Assembly: GCA_023436615.1 (NCBI GenBank)
Contig: JAEZIO010000018.1
Span: 1 to 15,258, forward strand
Reading direction: 5' to 3'
DNA from: Pseudomonadota bacterium
Lineage (GTDB): Bacteria; Pseudomonadota; Alphaproteobacteria; Sphingomonadales; Sphingomonadaceae
Length of the DNA stretch: 15,258 bases
Of the stretch, positions 8,640 through 15,258 are shown one piece after another. The translations under genes and the position numbers were made by a program. Each line of letters begins with the position of its first letter. Position 1 is the stretch's first letter. The notes under the pieces are model-generated. The model saw only the letters and a list, made by a program, of their open reading frames with translations, was not told the DNA's origin and searched no databases.

Positions 8640-11600
8640 TTAGAAGTCGATGGTGAAGCCCGCGAACAGATACCGACCCAGGGCATCGTACACCTGCGGG
8701 AAGGTGTTGCCGTTGCCGAAGCCAGCCGGAATGATCTGGCTGCCGGCCACCGGCGGATCGGTGTCGAGGATGTTGTTCGCACCGAGGCGCAGGTTGAGCC
8801 GCTGTGCGAGGCGGGCCGAGAACGACAGATCGAAGTAGTTCTGTGCGCTCAGCCGCTCGTTGCCCGGGATCGGGTGACGCTCCGGCGGACGCGGACCAGC
8901 CTTGCCGTCCGGATCGATCGTCACGGCGCACTCGGCTTCCGTCTCCCAATCGCAGTTCACGCCGGAGAAGTGCCGCCAGCGGACCGAGAAGCCGAGGCCG
9001 TTCGGCATCGTCAGGCCGGCACGCATCACGTGACGCCATTTCGGGCTCGGCGTGAGGCCTGCGAACTTGCCGGGCTCCGCGACGCCCGGACCCTCGAGCT
9101 TCTTCAGGTAGGTGCCGACGAACGAGAGGTTCGCGGTACCGATACCGCCAAGACGACGCGAATAATTGCCCTGGAAGTCGAAGCCGCGGGTACGCAGCGG
9201 GTTCGTGCCGTTCACGTTGAACAGGTCGACGAATCCCTGCGTTCCAAGCCACAGCGAGCCGGTGCCCGGAGCGCGGTGGACGAGAGCGCAGAGAGCGGTG
9301 TTCTGCGGAACGCCGCCAAGGCCCATACAACCGTTCATCACTTCCGCGAAGGTCGGCGGGCCGATGACGTTCTTGACCTTGATGTCGAAGTAGTCGGCGG
9401 TCAGCGCCAGGCCCGGAACGAACCGCGGCTGGATGACCACACCGGCAGTCAGCGTGTCCGCCTTCTCCGGCTCGAGGTTGATATTGCCGCCGAACAGGCC
9501 GTTGTACTGGTTGGCCGGGTTCGCACCGATGCTTCCGTACGTACCGAAGCCGCTGCCGACGCCGGTAAGGGCGCACTGCGCAGCACTCGCCACCGGAGTC
9601 GCCCCGGCGCACGGATCGACCGATCCGGACAGACCCAGGAACTGCGGCGAGAACAGCTCGACGATGTTCGGTGCACGAACCGCCCGGTTGTAGCCGCCAC
9701 GGAAGCGGATGTCCGGGATCGGCGCCAGCTCGCCCTGCAGCTTGTACGTGTCGGTGTTAAAGCTGCGGCCGGCGACGTGATACGTCGAGTAGCGGTAGCC
9801 CGCGGTGAGCGTGAAGTCGTCGATGAAGTTGTGCTCCACAATGGGAAGCTGAACTTCGCCGAACAGCTCGCGGACGTCGAACTCGCCCTTGATCGGCGGG
9901 GTCGGGCCGCCCTGGCCGGCGAGATCGCCGGTGCGGAATTGCTCGTCGACCTGGAAGTCGAGGCTTTCCTTGCGGTACTCGCCACCGACGTTGATGCCGA
10001 TGCCGTTCTCCGCCCACGGCAGCTGCCAGCCATATTCGCCACCCGAGAAGGTGACGTCGGCGTGGGCAACCGTCTCGTTAATGATGCCGCGCTGGAAGCC
10101 CGGGGTCTGCAGGTACGTCAGGGCCTCCGGCGTAACGCCGCCCGTGCGGAACACGTTGTACGGCACGCAGTTCGGATCAATGCCCGTGAACGCCGCGCGG
10201 CAGACGATCTGCGCACCCGGAGTTCCCGGCGCGACCTGCACCCCACCGAGCACCGCAATGGCGTCGATGGCGCGGCCCAGGCGCGTGACCGAGAAGTCGT
10301 TCAGGTACGTCTCGTTACGGAGCGTACGGCCGAACTGGTAGTATGCGTCGTAGGAGATGCCGCGCGTTACGTCGCCGCGAAGGCCCCCAACCACGCGATA
10401 GTCGGTGTGACGGATATCGTCGTCACGCCCGCCACCCTCGACGTTACGGCGCAGGATGTAGGTGAACGCCTGCTGGACGTTGTCCATGCCGTTGAGCGTG
10501 TCATTGAACAGCACCGTCGCGTCGCCGCACAGGAACGTCCGCTGCTGCGCCGACAGAAGCGCGTTGTCGCAGGCGATCCGGTTGGTGTTGCCGAAGTCGC
10601 CCGACGGAGCGATCTGCGCATCCGAGCGGTCGTCCATGAACATGAGCTCGGCATAAGGCTTGAAGGCCGGGCTGATCTCATAATCCGCGAACGCGCCGAA
10701 CGTGTAGCGCTCGTCAGGACGCTGGAAGTAGTTGTACGGGTTGAAGTTGAACGGCGTCTGGCCCGGCAGGAACTGGTTGGTGTTGCCCACCTGGAACACG
10801 CCGACCGTCGCGAAGTCGTTGTTCGGATCGTACTGGATGAACGTGCCGACCGCCGACGTGCCCGAACCCGAGCAGTTGAAGTTGCGGCCGAGGCGCGCAA
10901 CGCTCGGACGGGTGCCGCCGCGCGGATCGACGTCCACGAGGCCGGTCAGAGCGCAGAACGAATAGTCGCGCGTCGACTGGAGGACCGGGTCCTGCGTGCG
11001 ATAGGTGGCGTAAGCGGTGACGTGGCCGCGGCCGTCGTCGAACGCTGCGCCGAACACGCCGGCGATGTCCTGCGCGCCGCCGTTGGTGCTCCAGCCGTGC
11101 GGCGGACGGAACGGACCGCCAGGGGCGGCGGCGTTCGCGTCGAGGATCTGCTGGTCACCATTGTTGTGGTGGTTGAACACGCTGGCCTGACCGTCGATGC
11201 GGAAGCCGGTGTAGGTCGTGTCCATGATGAAGTTGACGACGCCGGCGACCGCGTCCGCACCGTACACGGACGATGCACCGCCGGTCAGAACGTCGACGCG
11301 CTTGATCATGACGGCGGGGACGAAGTTGATGTCCGCGACCGGGTTGCCCGTGTCACCGGCCTGCAGGCGCTTGCCGTTGACCAGGACGAGGTTGCGCTTC
11401 GAACCAAGGCCGCGAAGGTCGATCGTGGCCGTGCCGCTCGCGCCGTTCGAGATGTTCGAACCTTGGGTCGCGAACACCTGCGGCAGAGCGTTGATGAGGT
11501 CTTCCGTACGCGACGTACCGGCCAGCTTCACTTCCTGGCTGGTGACGACGGTGACGGGGCTGGCCGACTCGAGGTTCGGCTGCGGAATGCGCGAACCGGT

Positions 11601-11822
11601 GACGATGATGTCCTGCGCGCCGCGGGTGGGTTCGCCCTGAGCATTGTTGCTGGGGACCGGCGTTCCCTCGACCGGGGCGACCGTCTGCGGAATCGTCGGA
11701 ACCGCGCTGGTGTCCGGCGGATTTGGAGTTTGCGTGTCCTGCGCAAACGCGGGAGTGGCGACCGTGCTGGCGCCCACGAGAAACGTCGTTGCGAGAAGAC
11801 GCTGGCGGAAATCGAGCTTCAT
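8640..11822 (-). CDS. TonB-dependent outer-membrane receptor
   Basis: The product has 1060 aa and takes up an unknown ligand across the outer membrane using energy from TonB/ExbBD. Residues 1-27 are a signal peptide ending 'PAFA'. Residues 33-65 form a proline-rich stretch (nine prolines) before a TonB-box-like 'QDIIVTGSRI' at 70-79. The plug domain follows, with 'DLRGLGSKRNLVLVNGKR' and 'RVDVLTGGASSVYGADAVAGVVNFIM', which are signatures of the large TonB-receptor group of sphingomonads and Caulobacter. The rest is a 22-stranded barrel by family, ending in 'FAGFTIDF' with a terminal phenylalanine as usual for outer-membrane proteins. The ATG at 11822 has an AGGGG ribosome binding site (minus strand) 8 nt upstream. 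The ligand cannot be read from the sequence. No neighbouring sigma/anti-sigma pair or transport genes give a clue. The protein ends 25 nt before a strong terminator. Confidence 0.95.
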   Translation of the reverse strand: MKLDFRQRLLATTFLVGASTVATPAFAQDTQTPNPPDTSAVPTIPQTVAPVEGTPVPSNNAQGEPTRGAQDIIVTGSRIPQPNLESASPVTVVTSQEVKLAGTSRTEDLINALPQVFATQGSNISNGASGTATIDLRGLGSKRNLVLVNGKRLQAGDTGNPVADINFVPAVMIKRVDVLTGGASSVYGADAVAGVVNFIMDTTYTGFRIDGQASVFNHHNNGDQQILDANAAAPGGPFRPPHGWSTNGGAQDIAGVFGAAFDDGRGHVTAYATYRTQDPVLQSTRDYSFCALTGLVDVDPRGGTRPSVARLGRNFNCSGSGTSAVGTFIQYDPNNDFATVGVFQVGNTNQFLPGQTPFNFNPYNYFQRPDERYTFGAFADYEISPAFKPYAELMFMDDRSDAQIAPSGDFGNTNRIACDNALLSAQQRTFLCGDATVLFNDTLNGMDNVQQAFTYILRRNVEGGGRDDDIRHTDYRVVGGLRGDVTRGISYDAYYQFGRTLRNETYLNDFSVTRLGRAIDAIAVLGGVQVAPGTPGAQIVCRAAFTGIDPNCVPYNVFRTGGVTPEALTYLQTPGFQRGIINETVAHADVTFSGGEYGWQLPWAENGIGINVGGEYRKESLDFQVDEQFRTGDLAGQGGPTPPIKGEFDVRELFGEVQLPIVEHNFIDDFTLTAGYRYSTYHVAGRSFNTDTYKLQGELAPIPDIRFRGGYNRAVRAPNIVELFSPQFLGLSGSVDPCAGATPVASAAQCALTGVGSGFGTYGSIGANPANQYNGLFGGNINLEPEKADTLTAGVVIQPRFVPGLALTADYFDIKVKNVIGPPTFAEVMNGCMGLGGVPQNTALCALVHRAPGTGSLWLGTQGFVDLFNVNGTNPLRTRGFDFQGNYSRRLGGIGTANLSFVGTYLKKLEGPGVAEPGKFAGLTPSPKWRHVMRAGLTMPNGLGFSVRWRHFSGVNCDWETEAECAVTIDPDGKAGPRPPERHPIPGNERLSAQNYFDLSFSARLAQRLNLRLGANNILDTDPPVAGSQIIPAGFGNGNTFPQVYDALGRYLFAGFTIDF

Positions 11823-12050
11823 AAAACCATCCCCTTAAAGGCCGAGCCACCGAGCACGGCCGCATGGCGCGGCAATGCGAAATTGCCGAACTGCCTTGGG
11901 TGATAAGTGAAGCGCTAAGCCGCTGGCAACGGCAACGCGGTCTGCCTATTCAAGTTGTCAATGCGCTGTATCAAATTTGCCACAGGGCGATCTTGCCGCC
12001 CTGCACCTCTGGAGAATAGGGTGCGACTGCCCTGTCAGCGAGGAAATGTG
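11823..12050. promoter_or_regulatory. Divergent intergenic region between the receptor gene and a secreted-protein gene
   Basis: These 228 nt must hold promoters for both divergent genes. On the minus strand a perfect TTGACA (11961-11956) is the best -35 candidate for the receptor gene, but no good -10 stands 16-18 nt downstream. TTGATA nearby is an alternative. On the plus strand TTGTCA at 11955-11960 is a weak -35 candidate, also without a convincing -10. I see no clear operator, Fur box or riboswitch. The region is AT-richer around 11942-11980 than its surroundings. Confidence 0.4.
11983..12003 (+). other. Inverted repeat in the leader of the secreted-protein gene
   Basis: CAGGGCG at 11983-11989 and CGCCCTG at 11997-12003 form a perfect 7-bp stem with a 7-nt loop, ending 47 nt before the ATG at 12051. 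No T-run follows. It may be an operator-like site or a leader hairpin if transcription starts upstream of it. Chance is a real possibility. Confidence 0.3.
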
Positions 12051-12575
12051 ATGCGTGCATTTGCAGTGATCGCCGGAGCGTTCGCGATGGTCGCGGGAGG
12101 CACGGCGCAGGCGGCGAAACCCGCATCGGTCGGTACGCCGGCGCAGGTCCAGCGGCTGATGGCCTGCCGCACGGTCGCGGCGGCCGACCAGCGCCTCGCG
12201 TGCTTTGATCGCGAGGCCGCTTCGATGGAGCGCGCGATCGCAATGAAGGACCTGGTCCTCGTCGATCGTGAAAAGGCGCGGGCCGCGAGCCGGTCGCTGT
12301 TCGGCTTCTCCATACCCAATTTCGGCGGGCTGTTCGGCGGTGACGAGGGCGAGGTCAAGCAGATCGAGAGCACCGTCACGCGCTTCGGCCGCAACCTCGA
12401 CGGCGGATGGGTCTTCTATTTGGCTGACGGCTCGGTCTGGACCCAGACTGACGACTGGCCGCTCGGCCTTCCGCCCCGCGCCGGCGACAAGGTCGTGGTC
12501 AGCCGCGGGCTCCTCGGCAGCTTCCGGCTCAAGCTGAACCGGCAGCCCGAGATCAAGGTAAAGCGGATCGGCTAG
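12051..12575 (+). CDS. Secreted hypothetical protein with CR...RLACFD motif
   Basis: The ATG at 12051 is chosen because it has AGGA at 12041-12044 and begins a clean signal peptide (MRAFAVIAGAFAMVAGG...AQA, cleavage near residue 21). A longer in-frame start at 11955 would bury it. The product is 174 aa, probably periplasmic. After the signal peptide comes 'ACRTVAAADQRLACFDREA' with C39 and C51, a pattern common in exported alphaproteobacterial proteins, where the two cysteines probably pair. The C-terminal half (about 100-174) looks like a small beta domain, with 'IESTVTRFGRNLDGGWVFYLADGSVW' and a basic end 'KVKRIG'. I know similar proteins in sphingomonads only as hypothetical. The function is unknown. 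The gene is divergent from the receptor gene and ends in a TAG that overlaps the stop of the convergent DUF2093 gene. Confidence 0.85.
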   Translation: MRAFAVIAGAFAMVAGGTAQAAKPASVGTPAQVQRLMACRTVAAADQRLACFDREAASMERAIAMKDLVLVDREKARAASRSLFGFSIPNFGGLFGGDEGEVKQIESTVTRFGRNLDGGWVFYLADGSVWTQTDDWPLGLPPRAGDKVVVSRGLLGSFRLKLNRQPEIKVKRIG

Positions 12576-12781
12576 GCGCGGCCGGCTCGCTGCTCGGCCA
12601 TCAGGCTGGCTTCGGCATCGACATAGGCTTCCTGCCTTTCGACGCTCCAATATTTGAGCTCGTGCAGCGGTATCCGGTTGCCGGTCACCGCGCACACGAC
12701 ATGGTCGCCGTTGCTGAGCACCCGGAACGTGCCCGCCAGATAATGCACGCGCGCAGGCGAGCCGCCGCCGCTCATCAGCAT
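12572..12781 (-). CDS. DUF2093 domain-containing protein
   Basis: The 69-aa protein matches the DUF2093 family of alphaproteobacteria from 'ARVHYLAGTFRVLSNGDHVVCAVTG' to 'IPLHELKYWSVERQEAYVD'. The function of the family is unknown. It is a soluble small protein without signal peptide. The ATG at 12781 lies only 2 nt after the xseA stop. A GGAGGA ribosome binding site inside the end of xseA, 7 nt upstream, supports this start over the second methionine at 12775. The two genes are therefore surely one transcript. Its stop TAG shares a CTAG with the stop of the convergent secreted-protein gene. Confidence 0.93.
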   Translation of the reverse strand: MLMSGGGSPARVHYLAGTFRVLSNGDHVVCAVTGNRIPLHELKYWSVERQEAYVDAEASLMAEQRAGRA

Positions 12782-12783
12782 GT

Positions 12784-14184
12784 CTATTCCTCCGCCTCGT
12801 CGAAAAAGCCGGGCTGTCTCGACACATAGGAAGCGCGGCGCTTGCGCTCAACCGGCGCCGGCGGCCCGCCTGGCCCCGTGGATGCTTCCACCGGTCCGTC
12901 GGCGAAGTGCAGCGTGACGAGCCGGGCAGCGATCGCGTCGGCGGCTTTCGACACCGTCGCCCCGGCGCGGTTCGTGACGCGGACGAAGCCCCGCTCGAGC
13001 GGCCGGTCCGGGTGCGCCAGCTCGGCCAGGCGCCACAGCGAAGCCAGGCCTTCCGAGGCGCGTTTCACGCGGTCGAGGAGAAGCTCCGGCCGAAGTCTCG
13101 GCGCAACACTGTTCAAGTTCGCGCGCGCATCGCCCGCGCGCGAGGAGAGCGCACGCGGCAGGCGATCACCGATGTCGTCGAGGCGCTGCGCGGCAGGAGC
13201 GAACAAGGCGTTCGGCTCCGGCCACCGACAGACCGTCAGGTCGAAGCGCTCGCGCGCGCGATCCGCCTTGCGCGACAGGCAATGTTGGGCACGCCGGCCG
13301 AGCTCGTCGATGAAGGCGAACAACTCGGCCCGCACAGGCACCGCCATTTCTGCCGCCGCCGTCGGAGTCGGTGCCCGCCGGTCGGCGGCATGGTCGATGA
13401 GCGTGGTGTCCGTTTCGTGGCCCACCGCGGAGATCAGCGGGATGGGGGATTCAGCGGCGGCGCGCACCACCTCTTCCTCGTTGAAGGCCCACAGGTCTTC
13501 GATCGAGCCGCCGCCGCGCGCGACGATGAGGAGGTCGGGACGCGGTACCGCGCCACTGCCGTCGATGGCGCCGAAGCCACGGATCGCGGCCGCAACTTTC
13601 GCCGAAGCGCCTTCTCCCTGCACGGGAACGGGCCAGAGCACGACGCGCGTCGGGCAGCGATCCTCGAGTCGGTGCAGGATGTCGCGGATCACGGCACCGG
13701 TCGGAGACGTGACCACCCCGATGACCTTCGGGAGGAACGGCAAGGGGCGCTTGCGCGTCGCATCGAACAGCCCTTCTGCCGCCAGGGCTTTGCGCCGCTT
13801 TTCCAGGAGCGCCATCAGCGCGCCCTCGCCGGCCAGCTCCAGCTGTTCGATCACCAGCTGGTATTTCGACCGGCCCGCGTAGGTGGTCATCTTGCCTGTG
13901 GCGATGACTTCGGCGCCGTCTTCGGGCCGGAACGCGAGGCCGCCGGCGGTTCCGCGCCAGATGACCGCGTCGATGCACGCGGCTTCGTCCTTGAGCGAAA
14001 GGTAGCAATGCCCGGAGCTGTGACGCTTGAAGCCGGAAATCTCGCCCCGAACCCGGACGTGAGCGAACTCGCCCTCGATGACGCGCTTGAGGGAGCCGGC
14101 GAGCTCGCCCACGGTCAGCGCGGGCGAATTGTCGCCGCGCGGTACGTTGGCTAACAGGCCGCTGCGTTCATCGGGGAGATCCAT
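12784..14184 (-). CDS. xseA: Exodeoxyribonuclease VII large subunit
   Basis: Exodeoxyribonuclease VII degrades single-stranded DNA from both ends into acid-insoluble, then short, oligonucleotides and needs the small subunit XseB, which is not in this window. The ATG at 14184 gives 466 aa, the usual size (456 in E. coli). It has AGGA 5 nt upstream. Longer in-frame starts would run antisense through purD. The N-terminal OB-fold (about 20-115, 'VRVRGEISGFKRHSSGHCYLSLKD') is followed by the catalytic domain with 'GVVTSPTGAVIRDILHRL', 'ARGGGSIEDLWAFNEEEVVRA', and 'SAVGHETDTTLIDHAADRRAPTPTAAAE' containing H256. A helical region and a C-terminal domain with 'RPLERGFVRV' complete it. The last residues (about 435-466) are basic and family-variable. 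The gene is divergent from purD with overlapping start codons. Confidence 0.97.
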   Translation of the reverse strand: MDLPDERSGLLANVPRGDNSPALTVGELAGSLKRVIEGEFAHVRVRGEISGFKRHSSGHCYLSLKDEAACIDAVIWRGTAGGLAFRPEDGAEVIATGKMTTYAGRSKYQLVIEQLELAGEGALMALLEKRRKALAAEGLFDATRKRPLPFLPKVIGVVTSPTGAVIRDILHRLEDRCPTRVVLWPVPVQGEGASAKVAAAIRGFGAIDGSGAVPRPDLLIVARGGGSIEDLWAFNEEEVVRAAAESPIPLISAVGHETDTTLIDHAADRRAPTPTAAAEMAVPVRAELFAFIDELGRRAQHCLSRKADRARERFDLTVCRWPEPNALFAPAAQRLDDIGDRLPRALSSRAGDARANLNSVAPRLRPELLLDRVKRASEGLASLWRLAELAHPDRPLERGFVRVTNRAGATVSKAADAIAARLVTLHFADGPVEASTGPGGPPAPVERKRRASYVSRQPGFFDEAEE

Positions 14185-14193
14185 GAATATCCT
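14173..14193. promoter_or_regulatory. Overlapping divergent translation starts of purD and xseA
   Basis: CATG at 14182-14185 carries both start codons: ATG of purD on the plus strand (14183-14185) and ATG of xseA on the minus strand (14184-14182). The purD ribosome binding site (GGGGAG, 14173-14178) lies inside the xseA coding sequence. The xseA site (AGGA, 14193-14190) lies inside purD. Any promoter of each gene must therefore also lie in the other gene. I see no clear promoter elements there. Confidence 0.85.
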
Positions 14194-15258
14194 GCTGCTG
14201 GGTTCGGGCGGACGGGAAGATGCGCTCGCGTGGCGGCTGAGGCAATCGCCCAGCTGCGCGAGGCTCGTCGCCGCGCCCGGCAATCCCGGCATCGCGCGTT
14301 GGGCGGAGTGCGTCGCTCTCGATCCGTGCGACCCGGGTGCGGTCCTTGGTCTCGCCCGCCAGGTGAGCGCCGACCTCGTGGTGGTCGGTCCGGAAGCGCC
14401 GCTCGTTGCAGGGGTTGGAGACTCTCTTCGCCGCGAAGGCTTCGCCGTCTTCGGCCCGAATGCCGCAGCCGCCCGGCTTGAGGGATCCAAGGGGTTCACC
14501 AAGGACCTGTGCGAAGCGAACAGCATCCCAACCGCGCGCTACATCCGCGCCGAAAAGGCTGCGGACGCACTCGCGGCTCTTGATCATTTTCCGATTCCGG
14601 TCGTCGTAAAGGCCGACGGTCTTGCGGCGGGCAAGGGCGTGACCGTCGCTGCGAGCCGAGCCGAGGCGGAAGAGGCGATCCGCGAAATCGGCGATGCTCC
14701 GCTGGTGATAGAGGAGTTCCTGGAAGGCGAGGAAGCTAGCCTGTTCGCGCTCGTCGATGGCGACACCGCCGTGCCGTTCGCATCTGCGCAGGACCACAAG
14801 CGCGTGGGCGAAGGCGACACTGGCGCCAACACCGGCGGCATGGGCGCCTATAGTCCGGCGCGGGTGCTGACGCCCGAGCTCGAACGGCGGGCGATGGACG
14901 AGATCGTGCGCCCCACGGCGCGCGCGCTGGCCGCGGCCGGCACACCCTTTTCCGGCGTCCTTTATGCCGGGCTGATGCTGACGGACGAGGGACCGAAGCT
15001 GATCGAATATAATGCCCGCTTCGGGGACCCGGAATGCGAGGCGATCATGCCGCGCGTGCAGGGGGATTTCGCGGAGCTGCTTATGGCGGTCGCGACCGGG
15101 CGATTGGTCGAGGCTCGGCCCGAGCTTTCGAGTGACTTCGCGGTCACCGTGATCGTCGCTGCCCGCGGCTATCCCGGCACGCCTGGCAGCGGCGGCCTGA
15201 TCCGTCAGGTGGAGGCCGCCGAGCAGGTCGAAGGCGTGACCGTATTCCACGCGGGCAC
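14183..15258 (+). CDS. purD: Phosphoribosylamine--glycine ligase (GAR synthetase), 3' end outside window
   Basis: PurD joins 5-phosphoribosylamine, glycine and ATP to glycinamide ribonucleotide in step two of purine synthesis, in the cytoplasm. About 358 codons are present, roughly 84% of the usual 425, and the frame is open to the window edge. The N-terminus 'MNILLLGSGGREDALAWRL' is typical, as is the ATP-grasp core with 'VVKADGLAAGKGV' (K143 to V153), 'DHKRVGEGDTGANTGGMGAYSP' and 'EYNARFGDPECEAIMPR', which holds the metal-binding Glu/Asn. The ATG at 14183 has a GGGGAG ribosome binding site. Its start overlaps that of xseA. No irregularity is seen. Confidence 0.97.
   Translation, partial: MNILLLGSGGREDALAWRLRQSPSCARLVAAPGNPGIARWAECVALDPCDPGAVLGLARQVSADLVVVGPEAPLVAGVGDSLRREGFAVFGPNAAAARLEGSKGFTKDLCEANSIPTARYIRAEKAADALAALDHFPIPVVVKADGLAAGKGVTVAASRAEAEEAIREIGDAPLVIEEFLEGEEASLFALVDGDTAVPFASAQDHKRVGEGDTGANTGGMGAYSPARVLTPELERRAMDEIVRPTARALAAAGTPFSGVLYAGLMLTDEGPKLIEYNARFGDPECEAIMPRVQGDFAELLMAVATGRLVEARPELSSDFAVTVIVAARGYPGTPGSGGLIRQVEAAEQVEGVTVFHAG

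Noticed and set aside
8539..9612. Extension of the AspH-type reading frame far upstream into the receptor gene, giving a 741-aa protein
   Set aside because: The extra part is a low-complexity Arg/Gly/Ser shadow of the receptor in another frame and crosses a clear terminator. The TPR region begins only after the GTG at 8538.
8523..11903. A 1126-codon open frame on the plus strand, antisense to the whole TonB receptor gene
   Set aside because: Its product is full of Arg/Val/Ala/Asp with no domain, and the receptor on the other strand is unmistakable. Long antisense frames are expected in high-GC codon usage.
11933..11961. TTGACA on the minus strand as a firm sigma-70 promoter of the receptor gene
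   Set aside because: The -35 is perfect, but the hexamer at the right distance (GCGTTG) does not resemble a -10, so I list it only as a candidate.
14168..15250. A 360-codon minus-strand frame opposite purD
   Set aside because: The plus strand carries all the PurD motifs in one open frame. The opposite frame shows no family pattern.

Overview
The window looks like chromosomal DNA of a high-GC alphaproteobacterium, most likely a member of the Sphingomonadales. The reasons are the strong GC bias at third codon positions, a large TonB-dependent receptor with an 'IVTGSRI'-type TonB box, the order purD / xseA / DUF2093, and small secreted proteins of kinds I know mainly from sphingomonads. This placement rests on family knowledge, because no rRNA or tRNA is present. 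I see no insertion sequence, CRISPR array, phage gene or tRNA.

Left part (1-4501, + strand): the C-terminal end of an M15-type zinc peptidase, a likely heat-shock (RpoH) promoter at 349-376, clpB, and 40 nt later a sulfotransferase with TPR repeats.

Middle part (4502-11822, - strand): a TonB-dependent receptor gene, an intrinsic terminator, then three tightly packed genes. These encode an aspartyl/asparaginyl beta-hydroxylase with TPR repeats, a prolyl-4-hydroxylase-type oxygenase with SEL1-like repeats, and a third putative Fe(II)/2-oxoglutarate oxygenase (2OG-FeII_Oxy_5 type) with TPR repeats. A small secreted protein gene follows. Its stop codon directly abuts the stop of the convergent sulfotransferase gene.

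This middle block is the most interesting part. Four enzymes from four different catalytic families share one design: N-terminal TPR/SEL1 helical repeats followed by a domain of a kind that in eukaryotes modifies proteins (Asp/Asn hydroxylation, Pro hydroxylation, sulfation). They lie beside one outer-membrane receptor. A peptide or protein modification system linked to the receptor is a reasonable hypothesis, but nothing in the sequence proves a substrate.

Right part (11823-15258): a 228-nt divergent intergenic region, a secreted protein of unknown function (+), a DUF2093 protein (-), xseA (-) and the first 84% or so of purD (+). Gene packing is extreme here. The secreted-protein gene and the DUF2093 gene share a CTAG at their stops, and xseA and purD share a CATG at their starts.
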